DNA from: Roseateles noduli
GTDB taxonomy: Bacteria > Pseudomonadota > Gammaproteobacteria > Burkholderiales > Burkholderiaceae_C
Direction: 5' to 3'
DNA: 64,000 nucleotides
Assembly (NCBI GenBank): GCA_002205125.1
Contig: NIOE01000003.1
Location: 310,001 to 374,000 of the forward strand
Part shown: one piece after another, positions 32,475 to 42,000 of the stretch
Position numbering within the stretch: the stretch's first letter is position 1
How the letters are laid out: the number at the start of each line of letters is the position of its first letter
The notes under the pieces: generated by a model
Told to the model about the DNA's origin: nothing
Databases searched by the model: none
What the model saw: only the letters and a program-made list of their open reading frames with translations
Program-made: the position numbers and the translations under genes

Positions 32475-33041
32475 GTGAGCAGCAACATTGCATCGGGATA
32501 CACGCCCGAACAGGACGACGTGCTGAAGACGCTGGGGTTGGCGGTGGTGGCGGGACAGGGCGTGGAACGCCTGATGAGCACCTGCCTGACGTTCGTTCTC
32601 CGGGACGAGCCGCTCATGTCGCCAGAGCAGCTTGATGGAATTCTGCGACGCCACAGCAAGGCGACCCTCGGCCAGCTATTGCGGATCTTGCGAGAGCGGG
32701 TGGACCTACACCCGACATTCGACGAGCGCTTCGAGCGATTTCTGGAGAGCCGCAACATCATCGCGCACCGCTTGTTCGACGTGCCGGGAGGCTTGGATCT
32801 TCATTCGGATGATGGGAGGAAGAACCTGAAGGCCTTCTTGTTGCGCTTCATGGAAGATGGCCAAAGCCTTTCGATGATCTTCCTTGGCTTGATCCGAAGC
32901 TGGTCTCAACAGGTCGGCATCGACCTTCCCAGCGTAGACGCCCACGCCACGAAGGCCATGCTGGACCACGTCGATGAGAACGTGATCCCTCATCTGAGCA
33001 CCCTCTTGAAGGAGAAGACCCCCGTCGCGGGCAGCGACTAG
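32475..33041 (+). CDS. HEPN-like protein, unknown role
   Basis: This 188-residue, mostly helical protein begins at GTG 32475 with GGAGG eight bases upstream. FLESRNIIAHRLFDV contains RNIIAH (residues 93-98), the R-x4-H motif of HEPN domains, set after a long helix as in that fold. HEPN proteins can be RNases in toxin-antitoxin or abortive-infection systems, but many are inactive helical adaptors. No MNT-type partner is adjacent. The convergent 132-residue gene ends 17 bp away. I cannot assign a substrate. Confidence 0.6.
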   Translation: MSSNIASGYTPEQDDVLKTLGLAVVAGQGVERLMSTCLTFVLRDEPLMSPEQLDGILRRHSKATLGQLLRILRERVDLHPTFDERFERFLESRNIIAHRLFDVPGGLDLHSDDGRKNLKAFLLRFMEDGQSLSMIFLGLIRSWSQQVGIDLPSVDAHATKAMLDHVDENVIPHLSTLLKEKTPVAGSD

Positions 33042-33058
33042 TCTGCGTATCGCAAGGG

Positions 33059-33457
33059 TTACGCGCCTTCACTACGTAACGCGATGGCAATGTCTGCGTG
33101 CAGCTGATTGCCCAAATCTGAGAGCAGCCGCGTGGCGAGCTGCGCGCTTAGAGATAAGCGCGACTTGGATGCGAGCTGGACAAAGGGGCGAACAGACCTG
33201 GCCAGATCGTCGGACGCATCGAGCACCTCCGAAAATGGACGATCCAGAAGGATCGTCAACATCAGAACTGAGCTCAACGACTTCATCGCCTCAGCTTGCC
33301 GCTTCAACGTGGCGACTTTGCAGTGCGCCAACATCGAAGGAAGCGCAAGGATCAGCTTGTCCAGATCCCGCAGCTCCCTCGTAACCCGAACGGCTGCCTG
33401 CTCGGACATGCGCAGTTCCGCGTGGGTGGCGCTCCCCGCTTCCTCAGACTTCATCAT
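33059..33457 (-). CDS. Small helical protein, unknown family (132 aa)
   Basis: The product is almost all helix: RVTRELRDLDKLILALPSML, KRQAEAMKSLSSVLMLTILL and ASDDLARSVRPFVQLASKS. No signal peptide, Cys cluster or catalytic motif is visible. It is convergent with the HEPN-like gene and 121 bp downstream of czcS on the same strand, so it could be the last gene of the czc transcript. Codon use looks normal for the window. No function is proposed. Confidence 0.55.
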   Translation of the reverse strand: MMKSEEAGSATHAELRMSEQAAVRVTRELRDLDKLILALPSMLAHCKVATLKRQAEAMKSLSSVLMLTILLDRPFSEVLDASDDLARSVRPFVQLASKSRLSLSAQLATRLLSDLGNQLHADIAIALRSEGA

Positions 33458-33578
33458 CGTTCAAATTCTTCCCCGGGCGCTAAAGGAACGCATGCCAGAG
33501 GGACGCCTGCGACTAGGCCAGCACTTCGGCCCCGTCGTGGCAGACAGACCTCCTCCGCCTCGGCAGCGTTTCGGCGAA

Positions 33579-34916
33579 TCAAGTGGGCACCGCGCCGGAA
33601 GAGATCGTGAAGCCGATGCGTGTCTTGCCGCCCACGGACGCTGCGGTCGCCTTGCCTCCATGCATTCGTGCAATTGCCGCGACGATGGAGAGCCCAAGGC
33701 CATGGTTCTTGCTGGCGCCGGTGCGGGAAGGGTCGACGCGGTAAAAACGGTCGAAGAGCCTTGGCAGGTGTTCCGCGGGGATCTCCGGACCCTCGTTGAT
33801 CACGCCGATATAAATCTCTTTGCCGCGTGGCTCGATCTCGACCACCACCTCCGTCCCGCGGGTCGCATAGCGGCGAGCGTTACCCACCAGATTGGCGATC
33901 GCGCGCTGCAACAAGCCGGTGTCCACGCTGGCTCGGGCACGCCCGCGCACGACGCCGCGAACGCCCGCTTCCTGCAGGGAGCCTTCGTGATAGTCCAGCA
34001 CCTCTGCACAGAGTTCCGCCAATTCCGTGACCTCGTCGCGGCTGGCCTGAGCGCCTCGCTGTGCATTCGCAAGAAAGAGCATGTCCGCCACGATCCTGGC
34101 GATGCGACGAAGCTCCTCGAGATTGGAATGGAGCGTCTCCTTGAGCTCGTCGGGCGAGCGAGGGCGCCGGATCGCGAAGTCGCAGCTGTTGATGAGGATC
34201 GAGAGCGGGTTGTTCAGCTCGTGTGCGACATCAGCGTTGAACGACTCCATCTGCCTGTAGGCAATGGCGAGGCGATCAAGCAGATCGTTCGTTTGAGCGA
34301 TGAGCGGCTGCAGTTCTTCGACCTGATCGCGGCCGTCGAGCCGCAGCTCCAAACGATCCGCGCTCACTGCAGCGGTCTGTCTGACAAGTGCACGAAGGGG
34401 CGCGAGTTCGCGCCTGACCCCAAAAGCCGCCGCCGCCGAGAGCACCAGGGAGCCGCCGACAGCGGCGAAGCCGAGCGTCCATGCGAGCCGCAGGAGCAGC
34501 TCTTTGTCCTTGCTCTGGTCGAAGGCAAGCGACGCTGTCCCCGCGCCCCCCAGATCGGGAGGCAGCGGCACCGGGAATCGCTCGACCTTGACGTCGGCGC
34601 TCGCCGCGCGTTGCGGCGGAAGAAAGATGTGGCCCGAGTTGTCCGCCACGCTCAGCGTGAGCTCGTCGTGCCCAGCGAGAAAGTCGTTCAGCAGGTGCCG
34701 CACACTGTCCAGATCGTGTGCGCCACGACCTTCCCTCAGGAGATGCTCAACGGCCTCGCGCTTCATGTCTAGGGTCTGGTTCTGGCGCTGATCGAGCGTC
34801 AGGAAGATCACCACGTAGACAGCCACGCACACGACGCCGAGCCCCGCCATGGACTGCAGAGCAAGTCGACGAAGGAGCCGTGCCCGAAGGCTTCCCGCAT
34901 GCATGGCGACGCTCAT
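33579..34916 (-). CDS. czcS: Heavy-metal sensor histidine kinase CzcS
   Basis: This 445-residue kinase has helix 1 at about residues 23-41, a periplasmic loop that contains FLAGHDELTLSV (shared with CopS FLIGHG-type loops), helix 2 at about 145-166, HAMP, phospho-acceptor His232 in NADVAHELNNPLSIL, N-box LVGNARRYATRG and G-box KNHGLGLSIVAAI. HELNNPL replaces the usual HELRTPL of metal sensors. It overlaps czcR by four bases (ATGA). It should sense periplasmic Zn/Cd/Co and phosphorylate CzcR. Confidence 0.9.
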   Translation of the reverse strand: MSVAMHAGSLRARLLRRLALQSMAGLGVVCVAVYVVIFLTLDQRQNQTLDMKREAVEHLLREGRGAHDLDSVRHLLNDFLAGHDELTLSVADNSGHIFLPPQRAASADVKVERFPVPLPPDLGGAGTASLAFDQSKDKELLLRLAWTLGFAAVGGSLVLSAAAAFGVRRELAPLRALVRQTAAVSADRLELRLDGRDQVEELQPLIAQTNDLLDRLAIAYRQMESFNADVAHELNNPLSILINSCDFAIRRPRSPDELKETLHSNLEELRRIARIVADMLFLANAQRGAQASRDEVTELAELCAEVLDYHEGSLQEAGVRGVVRGRARASVDTGLLQRAIANLVGNARRYATRGTEVVVEIEPRGKEIYIGVINEGPEIPAEHLPRLFDRFYRVDPSRTGASKNHGLGLSIVAAIARMHGGKATAASVGGKTRIGFTISSGAVPT

Positions 34917-35599
34917 GCGGGCCGGTCTTCGATGACGTACCCCATCCCACGCACGGTGTGGATCAGGGCCCGATCGAACGGCTGATCAATCTTCACGCGC
35001 AGTCGGCGTATAGCCACCTCGACCACATTGGTGTCACTGTCGAAGTTCATGTCCCAGACCTGCTCCGCGATCTCTGTCCTGGACAGCACCTCGCCTTTTC
35101 GACGCATCAACAGCGCGAGGAGACCAAACTCCTTGGTGGTGAGGTCAATCCGCTGACCGGCGCGGCTGACCTTGCGACGGATGGGGTCCACCTCCAGATC
35201 GGCCACCCGGTACACGGACTCCTCGGTCACTTGTCGACCGCCCGTGCGCCGGCGCAGGAGAACCTGAACCCGGGCCACGAGTTCGGAGAACGCGTAGGGC
35301 TTGGTGAGGTAGTCGTCAGCGCCGCTTTGCAGGCCCTTGACGCGATCTTCGACGCGCGAGCGTGCCGTGACCATCAGGATGGGAACATCGCTGCTCTGAC
35401 GGATCGCGCTCAGCATGGCGAGCCCATCAATGCCCGGCAACTGCCCGTCAAGGATGAGCAAGTCGTAGTTGTTGACCGAGGCCATGTGCAGTCCGTCGAC
35501 GCCGTTGTGGGCGACCTCCACGGAGTAGCCTTCCTCGGTGAGGCCCTTGCGAAGGTACTCAGCGGCCTTTTCCTCGTCCTCGACGATCAAAAGTTTCAT
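34913..35599 (-). CDS. czcR: OmpR-family response regulator CzcR
   Basis: This 228-residue protein has acidic pocket EDE (7-9), Asp51 in LLILDGQLPG, KPYAF, a winged helix (LTTKEFGLLALLMRRKG, VEVAIRRLRVKIDQPF) and the terminal VRGMGYVIED. LDGQLPG differs from the common LDxMLPG. The gene is 28 bp downstream of czcP and coupled to czcS. It is the best candidate to bind the repeated TGAC-N6-GTAAT boxes upstream of czcE, mgtC, the zinc-ribbon gene and the glycosyltransferase operon; CopR may share them. Confidence 0.92.
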   Translation of the reverse strand: MKLLIVEDEEKAAEYLRKGLTEEGYSVEVAHNGVDGLHMASVNNYDLLILDGQLPGIDGLAMLSAIRQSSDVPILMVTARSRVEDRVKGLQSGADDYLTKPYAFSELVARVQVLLRRRTGGRQVTEESVYRVADLEVDPIRRKVSRAGQRIDLTTKEFGLLALLMRRKGEVLSRTEIAEQVWDMNFDSDTNVVEVAIRRLRVKIDQPFDRALIHTVRGMGYVIEDRPA

Positions 35600-35627
35600 G
35601 GGCGGATCTCGTTGTTGTTCGTCGATC

Positions 35628-37748
35628 TCATGCGTCCGACGCCTTCTGGTCGCCGTAGGCGAGCAGGCGAAGCGCGTTGATGACCACGATGAGGGTGGAA
35701 CCCTCGTGGAACAGGACCGCGGTGCCGATATTCAAGCCGAAGAGCGTGGCCGGAATCAAGACCGCCACGACGCCCAGGGAGACCCACAGGTTCTGCCGGA
35801 TGACGCCGCTCGCCCTGCGGGAGAGTCCGACCACGAACGGAAGCTTCGAGAGATCGTCCGCCATCAAGGCCACGTCAGCCGTTTCCAACGCCACGTCCGA
35901 TCCGGCCGCGCCCATGGCAATTCCGACCGTTGCACTGGCCATGGCCGGAGCATCGTTGACGCCGTCCCCGACCATCGCCACCTTGCCCTCATTGGCGCTG
36001 AGCTGCTTGATGAAGCCGACCTTGTCGTCCGGCATCAACTCCCCCTTAGCCTCGCTCAGGCCGACGGACTTTGCCACCGCGTCGGCAACCCGCTGGTTGT
36101 CCCCCGAGATCATGATCAAGTCCTTGACCCCAAGCTTCTGAAGCTTGCTCATCACGTCCGCGGCGGCCGGGCGCGGCGTGTCCATGACGCCAATGACACC
36201 CAGGAAGCGCGCTCCGCGCTTGACGATCATCGTTGTGCGGCCCTTCTCGATCAGGTGCTGATCGATGCCCGCGACTTCCGGCGGCAGGCCGCCAACATCT
36301 TCCACGAAGAGCTTGGCCTTGCCAATCCAGACGTCGTCGGCGCCGATCCGTCCCGTGACTCCCTTGCCGGTGACGCTGTGAACATCTTCCGCGTTCAAGG
36401 GCTGATCCGTCCCCTGCATCCGCTCTTTCGCGCCGGACACGATGGCGGCTGCCAGCGGGTGATCGCTGTGAATTTCGATGGCGACAGCCACGGCCAGCAG
36501 TTCATCCTGATCAACGCCAGGCGCAGCCTGGACATCCACGAGCTTGGGTTTGCCTTCCGTGAGCGTGCCCGTCTTATCGAACGCGATCGCGGTCAAGACG
36601 CCCAAGTTCTCCAGCGGCGCACCGCCCTTGATGAGAACGCCGCCACGCGCCGCCCGTGCAACGCCGCTCAGAACGGCACTTGGAACCGAGATGGCAAGCG
36701 CACATGGGCTAGCAGCCACCAGCACCGCCATCGCCCGATAGAACGTCGCACTGAACGGCTCGTCGATGATGAAACCCGCGAACAACAGCGCGCCGACGAA
36801 GCCCAGCACCGTTGGTACGAAGATGCGTTCGAACCTCGCCGTGAACGACTGGGTGGGGGACTGCTGCTGCTGCGCCTCGGTCACCATCTTCACGACACGC
36901 GCCATGGTGGACTCAGTGGATCGTTTGGCGACCATCACCTCCAGTGACCCGGAGCCGTTGATCGTGCCGGCAAACACGCGGCTCGTTGCCGCGACGCGAT
37001 CGAACGCGGCAAGCGCCTGCTGCGCGTCTTCCACGGGCTGCTTCTCCACGGGAATACTCTCCCCGGTGACAGGCGCCTGGTTCACGCTGGACTTGCCCAT
37101 GATCACAAAGCCGTCGGCCGGCATCCGCTCGTTTGGCTTGATCACCACGATGTCACCGGGTTCCAGTTCGGCGATTGGTACCTCCTGCGTCGTGCCGTCA
37201 CGCTTGCGAAGCGCGGTCTCGGGCGCCAGCTTGGACAACGCCTCAATCGCCCGTCTTGCGCGGCCCATCGCGTAGTGCTCAAGCGAATGTCCGAGACTGA
37301 AGAGGAACAGCAGCAAGGCGCCTTCAGCCCATTCGCCGAGCGCGGCCGCGCCGGTAGCGGCAACGAGCATCAGCGTGTCGATCTCGAAGCGCCGCTTCCG
37401 GATGTTCTCCACCGCCTCGCGCAGCGTGAAGAAGCCGCCGAAGACGTAAGCCACAACGTACAGGCTCGTCTCCAGCGTGGACGAGAGCAGTTGATACTTG
37501 CCGAGCAGCCACCCCGCCAGCAACAGCGCGCCGCACAGCAACGAGAAGATCAACTCCGTGTTGCTGCCGAAGATGCCGCCCTCATGGCCATGATCGTGAT
37601 CGCCGTGGTCTTCGGCGGCCTCGTTCCCGTGGTCATGCTTCTCGCCCTTCACATGCTTGTGATCCGGCGACGGAGAAGTCGACGCGCTAGGCGTGTCGGA
37701 CTCCAGCGACTGGGACTTGGCCTGTTCAGAATTTTTTGGTTCAGCCAT
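35628..37748 (-). CDS. czcP: P1B-4-type metal ATPase CzcP
   Basis: This 706-residue ATPase has a His-rich N-terminus (HDHGNEAAEDHGDHDHGHEGG, about residues 38-58) in place of a Cys domain. The ion site is SPC (347-349) in AASPCALAISVPSAV, the mark of the P1B-4 group, with TGES (229-232), DKTGT (391-395), HSDHPLA and the matching HEGST (681-685) in the last helix. CzcP exports Zn, Cd and Co from the cytoplasm and works with CzcCBA. I chose ATG 37748 with GGAG upstream; a longer frame starts at 37772. It is 28 bp upstream of czcR in the leftward transcript. Confidence 0.93.
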   Translation of the reverse strand: MAEPKNSEQAKSQSLESDTPSASTSPSPDHKHVKGEKHDHGNEAAEDHGDHDHGHEGGIFGSNTELIFSLLCGALLLAGWLLGKYQLLSSTLETSLYVVAYVFGGFFTLREAVENIRKRRFEIDTLMLVAATGAAALGEWAEGALLLFLFSLGHSLEHYAMGRARRAIEALSKLAPETALRKRDGTTQEVPIAELEPGDIVVIKPNERMPADGFVIMGKSSVNQAPVTGESIPVEKQPVEDAQQALAAFDRVAATSRVFAGTINGSGSLEVMVAKRSTESTMARVVKMVTEAQQQQSPTQSFTARFERIFVPTVLGFVGALLFAGFIIDEPFSATFYRAMAVLVAASPCALAISVPSAVLSGVARAARGGVLIKGGAPLENLGVLTAIAFDKTGTLTEGKPKLVDVQAAPGVDQDELLAVAVAIEIHSDHPLAAAIVSGAKERMQGTDQPLNAEDVHSVTGKGVTGRIGADDVWIGKAKLFVEDVGGLPPEVAGIDQHLIEKGRTTMIVKRGARFLGVIGVMDTPRPAAADVMSKLQKLGVKDLIMISGDNQRVADAVAKSVGLSEAKGELMPDDKVGFIKQLSANEGKVAMVGDGVNDAPAMASATVGIAMGAAGSDVALETADVALMADDLSKLPFVVGLSRRASGVIRQNLWVSLGVVAVLIPATLFGLNIGTAVLFHEGSTLIVVINALRLLAYGDQKASDA

Positions 37749-37787
37749 CTGGTTCTCCGGCTTTAAGTGCATGGGGGCGTCAGCGAC

Positions 37788-37970
37788 CTACCGCCGCTTC
37801 TTCCTGGACCTCTTCGCAAGCCGCTCGGCTCTTCTCGCTGCACGACGATCCTTCAGCGACATGTAGTCCCGGATCGAGGTGTAGGTCAGGTACACGAGCG
37901 CGACTCCCCAGCCGACGATGGCCAGGTACTTGAACATCACATGGAGGGTTTCGTGAGAGCCCGAGCTCAT
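37788..37970 (-). CDS. Small single-span membrane protein between czcD and czcP (60 aa)
   Basis: From ATG 37970 the product has one hydrophobic helix (HVMFKYLAIVGWGVALVYLTY), then a strongly basic tail (RRAARRAERLAKRSRKKRR). It lies 39 bp before czcP and 74 bp after czcD, in the same direction. Such small basic membrane proteins can modulate transporters, but no function is known. Longer in-frame ATGs exist upstream and overlap czcD. The clean helix and basic tail make chance translation less likely. Confidence 0.55.
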   Translation of the reverse strand: MSSGSHETLHVMFKYLAIVGWGVALVYLTYTSIRDYMSLKDRRAARRAERLAKRSRKKRR

Positions 37971-38044
37971 CTGAGACTTTCGCTCGCGAACGCTCCGCCC
38001 GGGCTCATACCGATGACCCAAGCCAAGCATCCGCATTCCTAGAT

Positions 38045-38992
38045 TTACCTCGAGGCCTTCAAGGCCTTCTCCGCAAGCCCGGTGCGCGGCTCGACCCAGT
38101 GGTTCTGATCGAGTGCGTCGCTGCAAGCCTCGGTCTCCATCTGCAAGGTGACGTGAGCAATCTCGAACTGCTCCTTGAGCATCTGACGCAGTTGGGTCAA
38201 CAGTGGACCCACGGAGACCGAGTCCTCGTGCACAACATGCGCGCTCAAACTCGTCTTGCCACTGGACAGCCCCCAGATGTGCAGGTCATGGATCCCCGTG
38301 ACGCCAGAAGTTGCGGTCATCGCGGACTCGATCGCGGTCACGTCCACCCCGTCAGGCACGCCTTCAAGGAGGATGTTCAGGCTCTCACGCAGGAGCACCC
38401 AGGTCCGAGGCAACACCCAAAGACCGATGCCCACGGCGACCAGACTGTCGACCCAGGCCCAGCCGGTGAAACGAATGACGATGGCCGCCACGATGACGCC
38501 GACCGATCCCAGGAGATCGCTCCAGACCTCCAGGTAGGCACCCTTGACGTTGAGACTCGAATCCTTGCCGCCCATGAGCATGCGCATGCTCACGATGTTG
38601 ACGATCAGACCGAGCGAGGCGATCACCAACATGCCTACCGACTGAACCTCAGCAGGCGAGTTCAGCCGCTGCCAAGCCTCATACAGGATGTAGATCGCCA
38701 CCCCGAAGAGCAGCAGGGCGTTAAACGCCGCGGCGAGGATCTCGAAGCGGTGATAGCCGAAGCTTCTCTTCTTGTCTGCTGGCCGTCTGGCGATGCGTAT
38801 GGCTGCCAGCGCGATGGCGAGGGCGGCCGCGTCAGTGAACATATGGGCGGCGTCCGAGATGAGCGCCAGGCTCTTCGTCGCGATACCACCGATGACCTCG
38901 GCGATCAGAAAGCCGAAGGTCAGCGTGAAGGCGATCCAGAGCGAGCGCTCATTGCCTCCTGCCGCGGCAGAGTGGTCGTGGTCCTTGGACAT
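38045..38992 (-). CDS. czcD: Cation diffusion facilitator CzcD
   Basis: This 315-residue antiporter exchanges cytosolic Zn/Cd/Co for protons. Its six helices include the metal site H/D residues in SLALISDAAHMFTDAAAL (helix 2) and TGWAWVDSLVAVGIGLWV (helix 5). FGYHRFEILAAAFNALLLFG and the C-terminal cytoplasmic domain (VTGIHDLHIWGLSSGKTSLSAHV) are standard for CDF proteins. The His-rich start HDHSAAAGG is short. It sits between czcA and the small membrane gene in the czc transcript. Confidence 0.95.
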   Translation of the reverse strand: MSKDHDHSAAAGGNERSLWIAFTLTFGFLIAEVIGGIATKSLALISDAAHMFTDAAALAIALAAIRIARRPADKKRSFGYHRFEILAAAFNALLLFGVAIYILYEAWQRLNSPAEVQSVGMLVIASLGLIVNIVSMRMLMGGKDSSLNVKGAYLEVWSDLLGSVGVIVAAIVIRFTGWAWVDSLVAVGIGLWVLPRTWVLLRESLNILLEGVPDGVDVTAIESAMTATSGVTGIHDLHIWGLSSGKTSLSAHVVHEDSVSVGPLLTQLRQMLKEQFEIAHVTLQMETEACSDALDQNHWVEPRTGLAEKALKASR

Positions 38993-39090
38993 GGGTCATC
39001 TCCTTGTTCGTTTTGAATCCCATCCTCGGCAACAGCGATACCCAGCGGCCCCGCACCCGGCTCTTCAGCCTTGCGCGGGACCGCCGGCGC

Positions 39091-42000
39091 TCAATGGGCG
39101 CTGCCCTGCTCGACAGCCGCGGAGCGGCTCTCAAGTTGCTCCTCCTCCTCGTCGCGCCGGTGTGCCAGGCGGTAGAGGATGGGGAGAACCAGCAGCGTCA
39201 ACGCCGTCGAGGACAAGATGCCCCCGATCACCACGGTGGCGAGCGGACGTTGCACCTCGGCGCCGGTGCCGGTGGCAAGCGCCATCGGAACGAAGCCAAG
39301 CGAGGCCACGAGCGCCGTCATCAGCACCGGACGCAGACGCGTCAGCGCGCCTTCGTGGATCGCCTCGTCCAGTCCCTTGCCCGACTCGCGCAGGTTGCGG
39401 ATGAACGAGATCATCACGAGCCCGTTGAGCACCGCTACCCCGGAAAGCGCGATGAACCCGACTGCCGCTGAGATCGAAAGCGGGATGTCTCGCAACCACA
39501 AGGCCACGATGCCGCCCGTCAAGGCGAACGGAATCCCGGTGAAGACGATGAAGCCATCCTTCATGTTCCCGAACATGGCAAAGAGCAGCACGAACACCAG
39601 CAGCAATGACACCGGGACCACGATCTGGAGACGTTGAGTCGCGGACTGCAGGTTCTCGAACTGGCCGCCCCAGACCATCCAGTAGCCGGTCGGGACCTGG
39701 ACCTGCGCGCCAATCAACTGCTGGGCCTCGGCGACGAAGCTGCCCAGGTCGCGACCACGCACGTTCGAGCTCACCACGATGCGACGCTTTCCGTTCTCGC
39801 GGCTGACCTGGTTGGGACCCGGCGCGGTCGTGAAGTCAGCGACTTCACTGAGAGGGATGAAGCGGCGCGCGCCATCAGCCCCGACTGGCATCGGGATAGG
39901 CAGTCGCTTGATGGCCTCCACGTCGGCGCGCAGCACTTCGGGCAGTCGGACAAGGATGCCGAAGCGGCGATCGCCTTCGAACATGATCCCCGCGTCACGC
40001 CCGCCGACGGCCGTTGCGAGTGTGTCCTGCACGTCTTGAACGTTGATCCCGTAGCGCGCGGTGCGCTCCCGGTCGACAGTCACGCTCAGCATCGGAAGGC
40101 CGGTGGTCTGCTCCACGTTCACCTCGGACGAACCCTGGATGCCTTGCAGCAAGCCCTGGATCTTCTGAGCCGTGGCGTTCAGGACGTCCATGTCGTCGCC
40201 GAAGATCTTCACCGCGACGTCGGAACGCACGCCCGAGATCAGTTCGTTGAAACGCAGCTGAATCGGTTGCGAGAACTCATAGTTCTGACCCGGCAGCTTG
40301 GCCGCCTCGGCCTGCACGGCCGCCAACAGGTCGTCACGCGTGCGCTTCGGATCGGGCCACTCGTCCTGAGGCTTGAGCATCACGTATCCGTCCGAGATGT
40401 TCGGTGGCATCGGGTCCGACGCGATCTCGGCGGTACCGGTTCGAGCGAAGACACGGTCGATCTCAGGGAACTTGGCCTTCAGCGTCGACTCCAGCTGCTG
40501 CTGCATCGTCAGCGACTGCGTGAGGCTCGTTCCCGGAATTCGCAGCGCTTGAATCGCGAAGTCGCCCTCGTTCAGGCTGGGGATGAATTCGCTGCCCATC
40601 CGCGCGGCGATAAGGCCCGTCAGCACGATCATCACTGCGGCGAACGTCAACACCACCGCCTTGGCACCCATCACGTAGTTGAGCAGCGGCTCATACGCGC
40701 GGCGTGCCCAGCTCATCAGCCAGTTTTCTTTCTCAGCAACTTTCTTGCCGATGAACAGCGCGACCGCTGCCGGAACGAAGGTAATCGATAGGATCATCGC
40801 GCCGACCAGGGCGATCACGACCGTGAAGGCCATCGGATGGAACATCTTCCCTTCGACGCCGGCCAGAGCAAAGATCGGCAGGTAGACGATCATGATGATC
40901 AGCTGCCCGAACAGCAGCGGACGACGAGCTTCCTGCGAGGCGAGGAACACTTCATGGAAGCGCTCCGAGCGCGTCAGCAGCCGTCCCTTGTGCTCCTGCG
41001 CATGCGCCAGGCGCCGCACGCAGTTCTCGACGATCACCACTGCGCCGTCGATGATGATGCCGAAGTCCAGTGCCCCCAGACTCATCAGGTTGGCGCTGAC
41101 CTTCTGATTCACCATGCCGGTGAAGGTGAACAGCATCGAAAGCGGAATCACCATGGCCGTCAGGATGGCCGCACGGATGTTGCCCAGGAACAAGAACAGG
41201 ATGGCGATGACGAGCACAGCGCCTTCGATCAAGTTCTTCTTGACGGTGGCGATCGCCTTGTCGACCAGCTTGGTTCGGTCGTAGACCGTGACCGCATGGA
41301 CGCCCTTGGGCATGTTCGCGTTGATCTCGGCCATCTTCTTGGCAACCGCTTGCGAGACCGTCCGGCTGTTCTCACCGATTAGCATGAAGACGGTACCGAG
41401 CACGACCTCGCGGCCGTTGTCGGTCGCAGCGCCGGTCCGCAACTCACGGCCGATTTCGACCGTGGCGACATCGCGCACGCGCACCGGGACGCCGCCTGCG
41501 TTGAGCAGGACGATGTTGCCGATGTCGGTCATCGAGCGCACCTGGCCCGGGGCTCGGATCAGGTACTGTTCACCGCGGCGCTCGATGTAGCCCGCGCCGA
41601 CGTTGGCGTTGTTGCGATCGAGGGCAGTCACCACGTCGCTGAGCGTCAGGCCGTACGAGGACAGCTTGGACGGATCGGGGGCGACGTGGTACTCCTTGGC
41701 GAAGCCGCCGATGGAGTTGATCTCAGTCACGCCCGTCACGTTCTTCAGCTGCGGCTTGATGACCCAGTCCTGAATCTCGCGCAGGTCTGCCGGCGTATAC
41801 AGCTCACCATTGGGCTTCTTCGCGCCTGGCTCGCTCTCGACAGTCCAAAGGAAAATCTCACCCAACCCCGTCGAGATCGGCCCGATGTTGGGCGTCACGC
41901 CCTCGGGCAGCTGAGACCGCGCGGACTGGATTCGTTCGTTGACGAGCTGGCGGGCGAAGTAGATGTCCGTGCCGTCGTTGAAGATGACCGTCACTTGGGA

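Noticed and set aside
33108-34772. A 554-codon plus-strand frame opposite czcS
   Set aside because: The czcS kinase motifs and its ATGA coupling with czcR fix the minus strand as coding.
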